Origin: Arthrobacter sp. | GTDB lineage: Bacteria > Actinomycetota > Actinomycetes > Actinomycetales > Micrococcaceae | Direction of reading: 5' to 3' | Assembly (NCBI GenBank): GCA_018260285.1 | Contig: JAGLBH010000038.1 | Location: forward strand, 2,899-9,347 | DNA length: 6,449 nucleotides | In this document: positions 1-5,722 of the stretch, piece after piece | How the letters are laid out: each line of letters opens with the position of its first letter | Position numbering within the stretch: position 1 is the first letter of the stretch | Program-made: the position numbers and the translations under genes | The notes under the pieces: model-generated | The model's database searches: none | What the model was told of the DNA's origin: nothing | Seen by the model: only the letters and a program-made list of their open reading frames with translations

Positions 1-545
1 TGGACGACGACGTGGCCCGCCTCCCGCGCCGGCACCGTCAGGCTCGTGAGCTTCGGGGCGGCCGCGTAGTAGTGGGAGTGGTCCTTGTGGGTGCGCGCCC
101 ACGAGCCGAGGTCGTAGAGGCGGAACCCCTCGGGGGTCGTCACGAAGGCGTGGCGGTTGTCCCCCGCGGGGTTGACCCGCAGGAACCCGGGGACCCTGTC
201 CTCGCGGATGGGCTGGAGCGTGGTGGCGTCGAGGGTCACGAGGCCCCCGTCGAACGTCGCGAGCAGCCGCGGCGCCGGTCCGGAGACCTCCTGGGCTCCG
301 GCCTTCTCGGCGGCGTCCGCGGGGGTAGCTGGGGATCCTCCGGACGACGACGCGGGGGCCGAGCTTCCCTGGGCCGAGCCGGTGTGGGCGGGGCCGGCCT
401 GCGGGGAGCCGCCCGTGGCGCAGCCCGTCAGGAGAAGCGAGCCGAGCGTGAGGGGCATGAGAGCGCGTGCCTGGACCCCAGTGCGTCGGTGGATCAGAGT
501 GCGACGGTGGACCCGTGAATTCAATGCGTGATGGTGTGAAGTCAT
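1..545 (-). CDS. aztD: AztD-like zinc metallochaperone lipoprotein, 5' part (runs off left edge)
   Basis: An open minus-strand frame of 181 full codons begins at the ATG at 545 and leaves the window without a stop. The N-terminus is basic (R/H-rich, residues 1-28), followed by a short hydrophobic stretch and the lipobox LTGC with Cys42, so the product should be a lipid-anchored exported protein. Residues 43-90 are a Ser/Gly/Pro/Ala linker. From about residue 93 the sequence looks like the first blades of a beta-propeller (TFDGGLVTLDA, VPGFLRVNPAGDNRHAFV). A metal-type cluster H153-K-D-H156-S-H158-Y-Y follows. I recognise this from memory as the AztD family, which hands zinc to the solute-binding protein of the AztABC importer; no search was run. 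The transporter genes would lie off the left edge. The n-region is long for a lipoprotein, so the TTG at codon 8 is an alternative start. No clear Shine-Dalgarno precedes the ATG. It could be another metal-related propeller lipoprotein. Confidence 0.7.
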   Translation of the reverse strand, partial: MTSHHHALNSRVHRRTLIHRRTGVQARALMPLTLGSLLLTGCATGGSPQAGPAHTGSAQGSSAPASSSGGSPATPADAAEKAGAQEVSGPAPRLLATFDGGLVTLDATTLQPIREDRVPGFLRVNPAGDNRHAFVTTPEGFRLYDLGSWARTHKDHSHYYAAAPKLTSLTVPAREAGHVVV

Positions 546-556
546 GGGTCCACAGT

Positions 557-586
557 ACCTTAAACGAGAATGATTCTCATTAACAA
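557..586 (-). promoter_or_regulatory. Candidate promoter of the aztD-like gene
   Basis: On the minus strand a TTGTTA -35 candidate (586-581) and a TAAGGT -10 candidate (562-557; fits the actinobacterial TAnnnT pattern) are separated by 18 bp. Transcription would start near 550, only about 5 nt before the ATG at 545. The mRNA would therefore be almost leaderless, which agrees with the absence of a ribosome-binding site. The palindromic operator fills the spacer. The sigma factor and start point are inferred from spacing only. Confidence 0.45.
561..583. promoter_or_regulatory. FUR-superfamily (probably Zur) operator
   Basis: This is an imperfect 23-bp palindrome centred on position 572, with 9 of 11 base pairs matching. 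Its core on the minus strand, TGAGAATCATTCTCG, has the 7-1-7 form of Fur/Zur boxes and resembles the actinobacterial Zur pattern TGAAAATxATTTTCA. It lies between the candidate -35 and -10 elements of a predicted zinc-chaperone gene, so Zur repression under zinc sufficiency is the simplest reading. An iron-responsive Fur/FurA-type regulator cannot be excluded. It does not match the DtxR/IdeR consensus. Confidence 0.65.
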
Positions 587-600
587 GGGGGTTGCCCCCT
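586..600 (-). terminator. Terminator-like hairpin upstream of the aztD promoter
   Basis: Read leftward, A-GGGGG, loop CAA, CCCCC-T forms a 6-bp, GC-rich stem followed by TTGTTAAT. It could end transcription arriving from rlmN. The stem is short and the T-run is broken, so this is a weak call. The hairpin abuts the candidate -35 element and could instead affect the promoter. Confidence 0.3.
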
Positions 601-617
601 CTCTCCCCTCCCCCCCC
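595..617 (-). other. Homopyrimidine/homopurine tract with four G-runs on minus strand
   Basis: All 23 plus-strand bases are pyrimidines. The minus strand reads as two adjacent groups within G8, then G4 and G5, separated by A and AGAGA. That arrangement could fold as a G-quadruplex in DNA, or in leftward RNA reading through from rlmN. Its right end (from 608) also forms the outer left arm of the long palindrome. Confidence 0.4.
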
Positions 618-687
618 ACTCCGCCGAGAGAAGGCGGCGTTTTGAGCGCTCAAAACGCCGCGTTCTCTCGACTGAACGGGGAGGGGG
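608..687. repeat. Long palindrome (46-bp near-perfect core at 625-670)
   Basis: The centre is GAGC/GCTC between 647 and 648. Positions 634-661 form a perfect 28-bp palindrome (half: GCGGCGTTTTGAGC). After one G/G mismatch (633/662) pairing resumes through CGAGAGAA/TTCTCTCG, giving 22 of 23 pairs over 625-670. Looser pairing of a C-rich arm (608-617) with GGGGAGGGGG (678-687) extends it to about 80 nt. It lacks a T-run, so it is not a typical intrinsic terminator. Possible roles are a mobile or extragenic palindromic repeat, a bidirectional terminator, or a protein-binding site; I do not recognise its family. Confidence 0.85.
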
Positions 688-726
688 TTCGGCAGGCCGG
701 CGTGGGGCCGAGGCCACACCCGTGCA

Positions 727-808
727 CCCCCGGATTCTCGGGGGCTCAGCCTAGGCCACCCCCGGATTTTCGGGGGCGCCAACCCATCCGCCCCCGGATT
801 CTCGGGGG
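727..808. repeat. Three short hairpin repeats in exact 32-bp register
   Basis: The 18-bp unit CCCCCGGATTCTCGGGGG starts at 727 and 791. A one-base loop variant (C to T at 769) starts at 759. Each unit is itself palindromic, with a 6-bp stem CCCCCG/CGGGGG and loop GATTYT. The two 14-bp gaps (745-758 and 777-790) are unlike each other. The register continues with CCCCCG at 823 and CGGGGG at 855, both inside the next hairpin. Function unknown; it lies downstream of rlmN and may lie in its 3' transcript. Confidence 0.9.
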
Positions 809-817
809 CGCAGAGCA

Positions 818-884
818 CTACACCCCCGCATCTTCCGTAAACCCCTGTTATTTTCGGGGGTGTATGGAATATGCGGGGGTGTAG
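818..884. repeat. 67-nt imperfect inverted repeat with nested CCCCCG arms
   Basis: The outer arms 819-836 and 866-883 (TACACCCCCGCAT.TTCC) match at 17 of 18 pairs. Pairing continues inward to 847/855 with a few mismatches and closes on a T/A-rich loop, TTATTTT, at 848-854. The apex, read on the minus strand, contains CCCCCGAAAAT. This matches the CCCCCGARAAT half of the short repeats at 727-808, so the two structures seem related. It could act as a 3' stabilising or terminating hairpin for rlmN, or be a degenerate small mobile repeat. Confidence 0.8.
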
Positions 885-906
885 CGGACGCTGAAGCGGC
901 GAGGCA

Positions 907-996
907 CCCGGGAGGAGACTGCTCTGGCGGGGCCTGCGCCCGGGAGGAGACTGCTCCGGCGCGGCAAGCCGCTCGCGAGGAGACTACTCCGTTGCG
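907..996. repeat. Three tandem 32/33-bp repeats overlapping the rlmN 3' end
   Basis: Copies begin at 907, 939 and 972. The first 23 bp of copies 1 and 2 agree at 22 positions, and copy 3 agrees with copy 2 at 18. The core is GAGGAGACTrCTC, which contains a small GGAG/CTCC stem. Copy 3 carries the rlmN stop codon (TAG on the minus strand, 986-984); copies 1 and 2 have CAG at that position. The last codons of rlmN therefore look duplicated outward, or the repeat has supplied the gene's end. Confidence 0.85.
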
Positions 997-2288
997 GCGA
1001 GCTGCCCGCAGGCGCCGTCGATCTCCTGGCCCCGGGTGTCGCGGAGCGTCGTGGGGATGCCCGCGGACTCGAGGCGGTCGATGAACTCGCGGGTGACGTC
1101 CTTCTCCGAGGCCGTCCAGATGGAGCCCGGCGTGGGGTTGAGCGGGATCGGGTTGACGTGGACCCAGCCGCGGCCGCGCGCGTTGAGCTTGCGGGCGAGG
1201 AGGTCGGCCCGCCAGCCGTGGTCGTTCATGTCCTTGATGAGCGCGTACTCGATGGAGACGCGGCGGCCGGTCTTCTCGTAGTAGGCGTAGGCGGCGTCGA
1301 GCGCCTCGTCCACCTTCCAGCGGTCGTTGACGGGGATGAGGTCGTCGCGCAGCTCGTCGTCGGGCGCGTGGAGGGAAAGCGCGAAGGTGACCGGGATGTT
1401 CTCCTCCGTGAGCTTCTTGATGGCCGGCACGAGCCCCACCGTGGAGACGGTGATGTTCCGCGCGCTCATCCCGAGGCCGTTCGGCTGGGGCTCCACGAAG
1501 GTGCGCAGCGCCGCCATGACGCGCTTGTAGTTCGCGAGCGGCTCCCCCATGCCCATGAAGACGAGGTTGGTGACGCGCTCGGCGGGATCCCCCTCGGCGC
1601 GCTTGGATCCGCGCAGCTCGCCGCGGGCGATGACCTGGTTGGCGGCCACCACCTGGTCCACGATCTCCGCGGTGGACATGTTGCGGGTGAGGCCCGCCTG
1701 GCCCGTGGCGCAGAAGGGGCAGTTCATGCCGCAGCCCGCCTGGGAGGAGATGCAGAGGGTGATCCGGCCCGGGTAGCGCATGAGGACGGACTCCACGAGG
1801 GCGCCGTCGAAGAGGCGCCAGAGGAACTTGATCGTGTCCCCGTTGTCCGTCTCCAGGCGCTTGACCTCGGTGAGCAGGGGCGGGAAGAGCTCTCCGACGA
1901 GCTCGGCGCGGCGCTCCTTGGGGAGGTCCGTCATCGCCTCGGGGTCCGAGGTGTAGTGCGTGAAGTAGTGGGTGCTCAGCTGCTTGGCGCGGAAGCCGGG
2001 CAGGCCGAGCTCCTTGACCTTGGCGACTCGCTCGTCCTGGGTGAGGTCCGCCCAATGGGTCGGCGGCTGCTTGACGCGCGGCTGCTTGAACTGGAGGAGG
2101 GGGCGGCCCTCAGGCGTCTTCGCCTGATCCCAGCCCTCGGGGCGGGGGCGGACCTGCTTGGCGCGGGACGTGGCCGAGCGGGAGCGCAGCGGAAGGGGCT
2201 GGGCCCCCGAGGCGGAGGCCCCGGAACCGGAAGAGGAGGGAGCGCCGGACGAGGACGGGGTGCGAGGTGTGGAAGACATTGCCCCCAT
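984..2288 (-). CDS. rlmN: Dual-specificity RNA methyltransferase RlmN (23S rRNA A2503)
   Basis: This radical-SAM enzyme makes 2-methyladenosine at A2503 of 23S rRNA; in E. coli it also modifies A37 of some tRNAs. With the ATG at 2288 it is 434 residues. The [4Fe-4S]/SAM motif C186-GMN-C190-PF-C193 is present. The two mechanistic cysteines of RlmN also fit: Cys179 in ITLCISSQ, 7 residues before the cluster as in E. coli, and Cys427 in IDGACGQL, which carries the methyl group. GMGEPLANY and ALSLHAPDD are further family signatures. RlmN is distinguished from Cfr by overall similarity, so no antibiotic resistance is implied. An N-terminal extension of roughly 60 residues, Ser/Gly/Pro/Ala-rich and then basic, precedes the usual domain. 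Alternative starts are ATG at 2279 and TTG at 2306; 2288 has a weak GGGA 7 nt upstream. The gene follows the HxlR remnant on the same strand by about 50 bp. Confidence 0.95.
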   Translation of the reverse strand: MGAMSSTPRTPSSSGAPSSSGSGASASGAQPLPLRSRSATSRAKQVRPRPEGWDQAKTPEGRPLLQFKQPRVKQPPTHWADLTQDERVAKVKELGLPGFRAKQLSTHYFTHYTSDPEAMTDLPKERRAELVGELFPPLLTEVKRLETDNGDTIKFLWRLFDGALVESVLMRYPGRITLCISSQAGCGMNCPFCATGQAGLTRNMSTAEIVDQVVAANQVIARGELRGSKRAEGDPAERVTNLVFMGMGEPLANYKRVMAALRTFVEPQPNGLGMSARNITVSTVGLVPAIKKLTEENIPVTFALSLHAPDDELRDDLIPVNDRWKVDEALDAAYAYYEKTGRRVSIEYALIKDMNDHGWRADLLARKLNARGRGWVHVNPIPLNPTPGSIWTASEKDVTREFIDRLESAGIPTTLRDTRGQEIDGACGQLAATE

Positions 2289-2339
2289 TCTCTCATCCCG
2301 GCCCAAACCCGGCCAGGGCCTCCGGGCAGCTCCGCCTCG

Positions 2340-2591
2340 TCACGCCGTCGGGGCGGCGAGGCCCGCCAGCTCCGCCAAGGCGCCGTCGAGGTCCTGTGCG
2401 CCCTGCGTGCTGGGGTCGATCCTCCGCCCCAGGCGCCCCAGCTCCACGAGCAGCGGTGCGGTGCTGAGCCCCAGGGGCGTCAGGTCGTAGCGCCCCTGCT
2501 TGCCCCGCGTCACCTCGGACTTCGTGAGAAAGCCGGCGCTCGTGAGGTCTGAGAGGCGCCGAGAGAGCACGGGGGCGCTGAGCGCCTCCCT
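2340..2591 (-). pseudogene. HxlR-family wHTH regulator, truncated at the 5' end
   Basis: The frame reads EALSAPVLSRRLSDLTSAGFL, the recognition-helix half of an HxlR-type winged helix. It continues into the wing and LTPLG (KQGRYDLTPLG) and a C-terminal helix ending ...LGRRIDPST. The first roughly 40-50 residues, including the usual GGKW-like start of the domain, are missing: upstream the frame becomes Arg/Ala-rich sequence and hits a stop at 2624-2622. A GTG at 2570 could start a 76-residue protein, but it would lack half the DNA-binding fold. HxlR regulators commonly control divergent redox enzymes (for example QorR and HypR), and the remnant of such an enzyme lies directly opposite. Identity is from motif recognition; MarR-like is the alternative. 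Confidence 0.7.
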
Positions 2592-2613
2592 GCGACGACG
2601 GGCCCGCGCGCGC

Positions 2614-2838
2614 GGCGTCGCCTACCGCTTCCTCTTCATCGAGCCCGACGCCGAGGCCCTGTCCGCGATCTCCCGCCTGGTGGACGAGGGCGTCATCAGC
2701 CCCGTCGTGGGCCGCGTGCTGCCCTTCGAGGACACCCTCAAGGCACTCGAGCAGGTGCTCGCCGGCGGCACACGCGGGAAGGTCCTCGTGGCCGCGGATG
2801 CGCCCGGCGAGCAGGCCGCCAGCGAGACGGCCACCTGA
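2614..2838 (+). pseudogene. Medium-chain NADP-dependent oxidoreductase (quinone-oxidoreductase-like), C-terminal remnant
   Basis: The frame encodes about 74 residues: VAYRFLFIEPDAEALSAISR, then LVDEGVISPVVGRVLPFEDT, then ALEQVLAGGTRGKVLV and a polar tail. This is the C-terminal end of zinc-independent alcohol dehydrogenase/quinone oxidoreductase proteins, which are usually around 300 residues; the catalytic domain and Rossmann nucleotide site are missing. The frame stays open upstream to a putative start at 2500, but that part is antisense to the HxlR remnant and shows no family resemblance, so I treat it as fortuitous. The TGA at 2838 is 2 nt from the rclA stop. A short chimeric protein could still be made, but function is unlikely. 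Confidence 0.7.
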
Positions 2839-2840
2839 GG

Positions 2841-4265
2841 CTACTGCGCCAGCAGCCCGTTGAGGCCCTCCGTGCTCGAGGGGTGGGTGTAGACGGCGTC
2901 CCGCAGCGCGGTGTAGGGCAGGCCGTGCTTCATGGCCATCGTCACGAGGTTGATGATCTCCTGGGCGTCCACGCAGAAGAGCGTGGCCCCGAGGATCGTC
3001 TCGCTCGCCGAGTCCACGACGACCTGCATGAACCCGCGCGGGTCTCCCACGGCCTTGGGGCGGGGCATGACGGCGATGTCCGCAATGTTCTTGCGGAAGA
3101 CCGTGACCTCCCAGCCCTCCTCGGCGGCCTTCTCGTGGGCCTGTGCGGCCGTCAGGCCTACGCGGGCGAAGGGCGGCGTCACGAAAGTGGTGCTGGGGAT
3201 GGGTCCGCGGTTTTCGGTCGTGCGCTTCCCCTCGGCGCCGGTGAGGATCTGGGGCAGGATGATCCGCACGTCGTCGAAGGAGACGTAGGTGAACTGCGGG
3301 CCGCCCGTGACATCCCCGGCGGCCCAGACGCCCTCGGCGGTGGTGCGCAGGTGCTCGTCGACCGTCACGGCACCGCCCTCGGCCAGCTCCACACCGGCCT
3401 TCTCCGCGCCGAGCCCCTCGGTGGCCGGGACGCGGCCCACGCTGACGACGAGGGCGTCCACGGTCAGGCTCTCGACGTCGTCGCCGTCACGCTTCTGCAG
3501 CTCGATCTGCAGGACGGGAGCGGAGTCCTCCTCGCCCGAGGCTGCGGAGCGGATCTCCACGCCGTGGAGGAAGCGCACGCCGGTCTCGGCGAGGACGTCC
3601 TCGACGGCGGCCGCCGTGTCCGGGTCCTCGCCCGGCATGAGGCGGGACTCGCGGTTGATGACGGTGACCTCGCTGCCGAACTCGGCGTACATGTTCGCGA
3701 GCTCCAGGGAGATGAAGCCCCCGCCGAGCAGGGCGATGCGGCGCGGGAGGGCGTCCGTGTCGATGAGCTCGGTGCTCGTCATGACGAGCGGGTGGCTCAG
3801 GGGGTCGTCCCCCAGGCCCGGGATGCTCGGGACGCGCGGGGTGGCGCCGGTGTTGATGACGACCTTGTCTGCCGTGACAGTGAGGGTCTCCTCCCCTGCG
3901 GCGACCTCGACGGTCTTCGGGCCGGTGAAGCGGGCGCGGCCGGTCATGACGAGCACGCCGGGGCTGGTGACCATCGCCAGGTTCGCCGCGTTCATCTTCT
4001 CGCGGAGGGTGCGCTTGCGGCCCATGGCCTGGGCGTAGGCCTCCTCGTCCGGCAGCGAGGCCTCGGCCGCGCGGTGCATGTCCGCGCTGTGGAGGAGGGT
4101 CTTGGTGGGCACACAGCCGATGTTGATGCAGGTTCCCCCGTACATCTGCGCGCTCTGCTCCACGAGGACGACCTTCTGACCGGCCGCCGCGGCCTTCATG
4201 GCGATGGTCTTCCCGGCCTTGCCGAAGCCGAGGACGAGGAGGTCTGCGTGGGTGTTCTCTGTCAT
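2841..4265 (-). CDS. rclA: RclA/Har-type FAD-dependent disulfide reductase (probable hypothiocyanous acid reductase)
   Basis: A complete 474-residue class I flavoprotein disulfide reductase. Visible in order are the FAD-binding GFGKAG (13-18), the redox pair C46-INIG-C51 in GGTCINIGCVPTK, the NAD(P)H-binding LLGGGFISLE (179-188), the second FAD motif WAAGDVTGG (314-322), and the C-terminal dimer-interface H461-PSST-E466 that supports the active-site cysteine. The GFGKAGKT start and the THPSSTEGLN end resemble RclA (YkgC) and streptococcal Har more than lipoamide dehydrogenase, glutathione reductase or mercuric reductase. Members reduce hypothiocyanous acid, and E. coli RclA protects against reactive chlorine and interacts with copper. 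That substrate here is inferred. The ATG at 4265 has AGGA 7 nt upstream. The gene is divergent from an MFS exporter and converges on the oxidoreductase remnant. Confidence 0.85.
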   Translation of the reverse strand: MTENTHADLLVLGFGKAGKTIAMKAAAAGQKVVLVEQSAQMYGGTCINIGCVPTKTLLHSADMHRAAEASLPDEEAYAQAMGRKRTLREKMNAANLAMVTSPGVLVMTGRARFTGPKTVEVAAGEETLTVTADKVVINTGATPRVPSIPGLGDDPLSHPLVMTSTELIDTDALPRRIALLGGGFISLELANMYAEFGSEVTVINRESRLMPGEDPDTAAAVEDVLAETGVRFLHGVEIRSAASGEEDSAPVLQIELQKRDGDDVESLTVDALVVSVGRVPATEGLGAEKAGVELAEGGAVTVDEHLRTTAEGVWAAGDVTGGPQFTYVSFDDVRIILPQILTGAEGKRTTENRGPIPSTTFVTPPFARVGLTAAQAHEKAAEEGWEVTVFRKNIADIAVMPRPKAVGDPRGFMQVVVDSASETILGATLFCVDAQEIINLVTMAMKHGLPYTALRDAVYTHPSSTEGLNGLLAQ

Positions 4266-4465
4266 GAATCCGTCCTAAAGGAGTGAAAGGAGAGGGGGCA
4301 GGAGGAATGCGGCCGTGCGCTCGCCGAGGGGAGGGAAGGCCCTCATACACACAACCATAGCGCTCGAATACGGCGGGCTGCATTCCCTCCCATGCGCCCA
4401 GAGCGAAAGGGCGGGAACCCGATAGGGTGTGATGAGCGACATAGTCACGAGGGGGAGGTTGGGCT
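4266..4465. promoter_or_regulatory. Shared intergenic region of rclA and the MFS gene
   Basis: This 200-bp region must hold two divergent promoters. A TATGGT -10-like hexamer on the minus strand (4359-4354) could serve rclA, and TAGGGT at 4423-4428 could serve the exporter; neither has a convincing -35. A 9-bp inverted repeat, GGGAGGGAA (4329-4337) and TTCCCTCCC (4383-4391), brackets the rclA candidate with 45 nt between the arms. The spacing is long for one regulator dimer and it may be chance. No riboswitch or recognised operator was seen. Confidence 0.4.
4454..4458 (+). promoter_or_regulatory. Ribosome-binding site fixing the GTG start of the MFS gene
   Basis: GGAGG, within a longer GGGGGAGG, lies 7 nt before the GTG at 4466. 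No ATG in this frame has a comparable site, so translation most likely begins at this GTG. Confidence 0.8.
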
Positions 4466-5722
4466 GTGAAGAAAGACCGTGCTCTGTTCCCGCTCCTGTC
4501 CTTCCTCTCAGGAACCGGAAACTGGTTCACCTTCATCGCGCTCATCGTCCATCTCCAGCAGACTCACGGCGCCGCGGCCTCCACCGGACTCTTCCTGGCT
4601 CAAACGGTTCCCGCCCTGCTCGTCGCGGGAACACTCGCCCGGCGCATCCCCGAGAGGTCGGTCAAGACCTTCTGGATTCGCATCCAGCTGCTCGTCGCCG
4701 CCGTCACACTCATCATGTCGCTCTTTCTGGAGAGCCTGCCGGGGCTCTATCTCCTGGCCGGGGTGGTCATGATCCTCCGCAGCGTGCTCAACCCGCTCTT
4801 CATGACGATGATCTCCCGGACGGTGCCCCAGGACTCGCGACCGGACACTCTGCGATCTGTGAGCGCCGCCTCCGCGCTCTCCCTAGCGCTCGCTCCCGCG
4901 TTCGGCGGCGCTCTCCTGCCGCTCACCGGCCCGGTGGCGCTTCTGCTCATCAACGCCTCCCTCACCGTGTGCACAGCCCTCATCATGGCCTTCTGCACGC
5001 GCATCAGCCCCGCCGACACAAGCCCTCGCCCTTCTTCCTTGGAGGCAGCGGCGTCCTCCCGCTCCGGCAGGCTGCTCTCCATCCCCGGGGTCTCCGCGCT
5101 GACCCGGGTGGAGGGAACGTCGATCCGGGTCTGGAAGAACGCGAGCACTCGGGCTTGGATTCTCCTTCTCCTCGGAGGAGCCGCCCTCAATGCGAGTGAG
5201 GCGCCCTTGATCTTTCAGGTGGCCCACGCGGGGCCGGAGGCTTTCGGCACGATGGTGGGGGCCTACGGCGTCGGGGGAATGCTGGTCCTCATCGCGAGCA
5301 TGATCGGGCGAACGAGCATCATGAGGAGGGTGGCGAGCGTTCTCACCACGAGAAATGCCACATTGGCCCTCCTGGGCGGATTCCTTCTCCTGGCCCTGAT
5401 GCCCCTGCTGCCCCTCGTCGGCACACTCGCAGCAGGCACTGTGGGGTTCTTTCTTCTGGGGATGTCCATCAGCTGGCTGTCGGGCACCATTCGATCCTGG
5501 CTGGACTCCCTTCACACCGGCTCAGGAGACAGTCGCACCCTGAGCATCTGGACCTGGTCCTCCCAGGTCACACTGGCCGTCAACCTCATGGTCTACGCTG
5601 TATTCCTTGGCCTCTACACGGCATGGGAGGCCGGCCTCTGGGTTCTGGCTCCGGCCGCCCTGGCGTACGGGGCGCTGGGCTCGGCGCTCCTCTCGAGGAG
5701 CGCACAGGACGACGACGACTGA
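4466..5722 (+). CDS. MFS transporter (12-TM drug-efflux type)
   Basis: 418 residues beginning with GTG. Twelve hydrophobic segments can be placed at about 8-29, 38-58, 69-89, 92-115, 132-155, 156-178, 229-250, 258-280, 297-315, 316-340, 362-383 and 389-409. The hydrophilic central loop (179-228) between TM6 and TM7 divides it into the two six-helix halves of a major facilitator. GTGNWFTFIAL in TM1 and the basic loop LARRIPERSVK after TM2 fit the MefA/EntS-like proton-driven exporter group, but the substrate cannot be read from sequence. The protein ends in an acidic tail, DDDD, and a run of nine C follows the stop. It is divergent from rclA, so common control is possible. Codon choice looks somewhat less GC-extreme than in rlmN. 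It converges on bioB with a 37-nt gap and no obvious terminator. Confidence 0.85.
   Translation: MKKDRALFPLLSFLSGTGNWFTFIALIVHLQQTHGAAASTGLFLAQTVPALLVAGTLARRIPERSVKTFWIRIQLLVAAVTLIMSLFLESLPGLYLLAGVVMILRSVLNPLFMTMISRTVPQDSRPDTLRSVSAASALSLALAPAFGGALLPLTGPVALLLINASLTVCTALIMAFCTRISPADTSPRPSSLEAAASSRSGRLLSIPGVSALTRVEGTSIRVWKNASTRAWILLLLGGAALNASEAPLIFQVAHAGPEAFGTMVGAYGVGGMLVLIASMIGRTSIMRRVASVLTTRNATLALLGGFLLLALMPLLPLVGTLAAGTVGFFLLGMSISWLSGTIRSWLDSLHTGSGDSRTLSIWTWSSQVTLAVNLMVYAVFLGLYTAWEAGLWVLAPAALAYGALGSALLSRSAQDDDD

Noticed and set aside
727..822. CRISPR array
   Set aside because: The repeats are 18 bp and self-palindromic, the gaps are only 14 bp, there are three units and no cas gene is present. 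The dimensions do not fit any CRISPR system.
751..2055. 434-codon minus-strand reading frame
   Set aside because: It overlaps rlmN in another frame, is Arg/Pro/Ala/His-rich and has no recognisable motif; it is a shadow of high-GC coding sequence.
984..2288. Cfr-type antibiotic resistance methyltransferase
   Set aside because: The sequence carries RlmN signatures ([17 protein letters not shown]) and sits in an ordinary chromosomal context; nothing favours Cfr.
1158..2552. 464-codon plus-strand reading frame
   Set aside because: It is antisense to rlmN and the HxlR remnant and low-complexity in composition. The rlmN frame carries all the conserved cysteines.
2500..2613. Start region of a possible chimeric 112-residue plus-strand protein
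   Set aside because: This segment is antisense to the HxlR remnant, has no family resemblance and shows no ribosome-binding site. Only the part after about 2614 looks like real protein.
2841..4265. Mercuric reductase or dihydrolipoamide dehydrogenase
   Set aside because: There is no N-terminal HMA domain and no C-terminal vicinal cysteine pair as in MerA. The GFGKAGKT and THPSSTEGLN ends fit RclA better, and no 2-oxoacid dehydrogenase genes are nearby.
2883..4286. 467-codon plus-strand reading frame opposite rclA
   Set aside because: It is an antisense shadow in a GC-rich gene. The minus strand encodes a complete flavoprotein with all expected motifs.
4430..4449. GTGA...TCAC dyad near the MFS start
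   Set aside because: Only four pairs match with a 12-nt gap; too weak to call an operator.
3487..4545. 352-codon minus-strand frame spanning the rclA start and the MFS start
   Set aside because: It overlaps two well-supported genes in other frames, and its body is Arg/His/Pro-rich shadow sequence.
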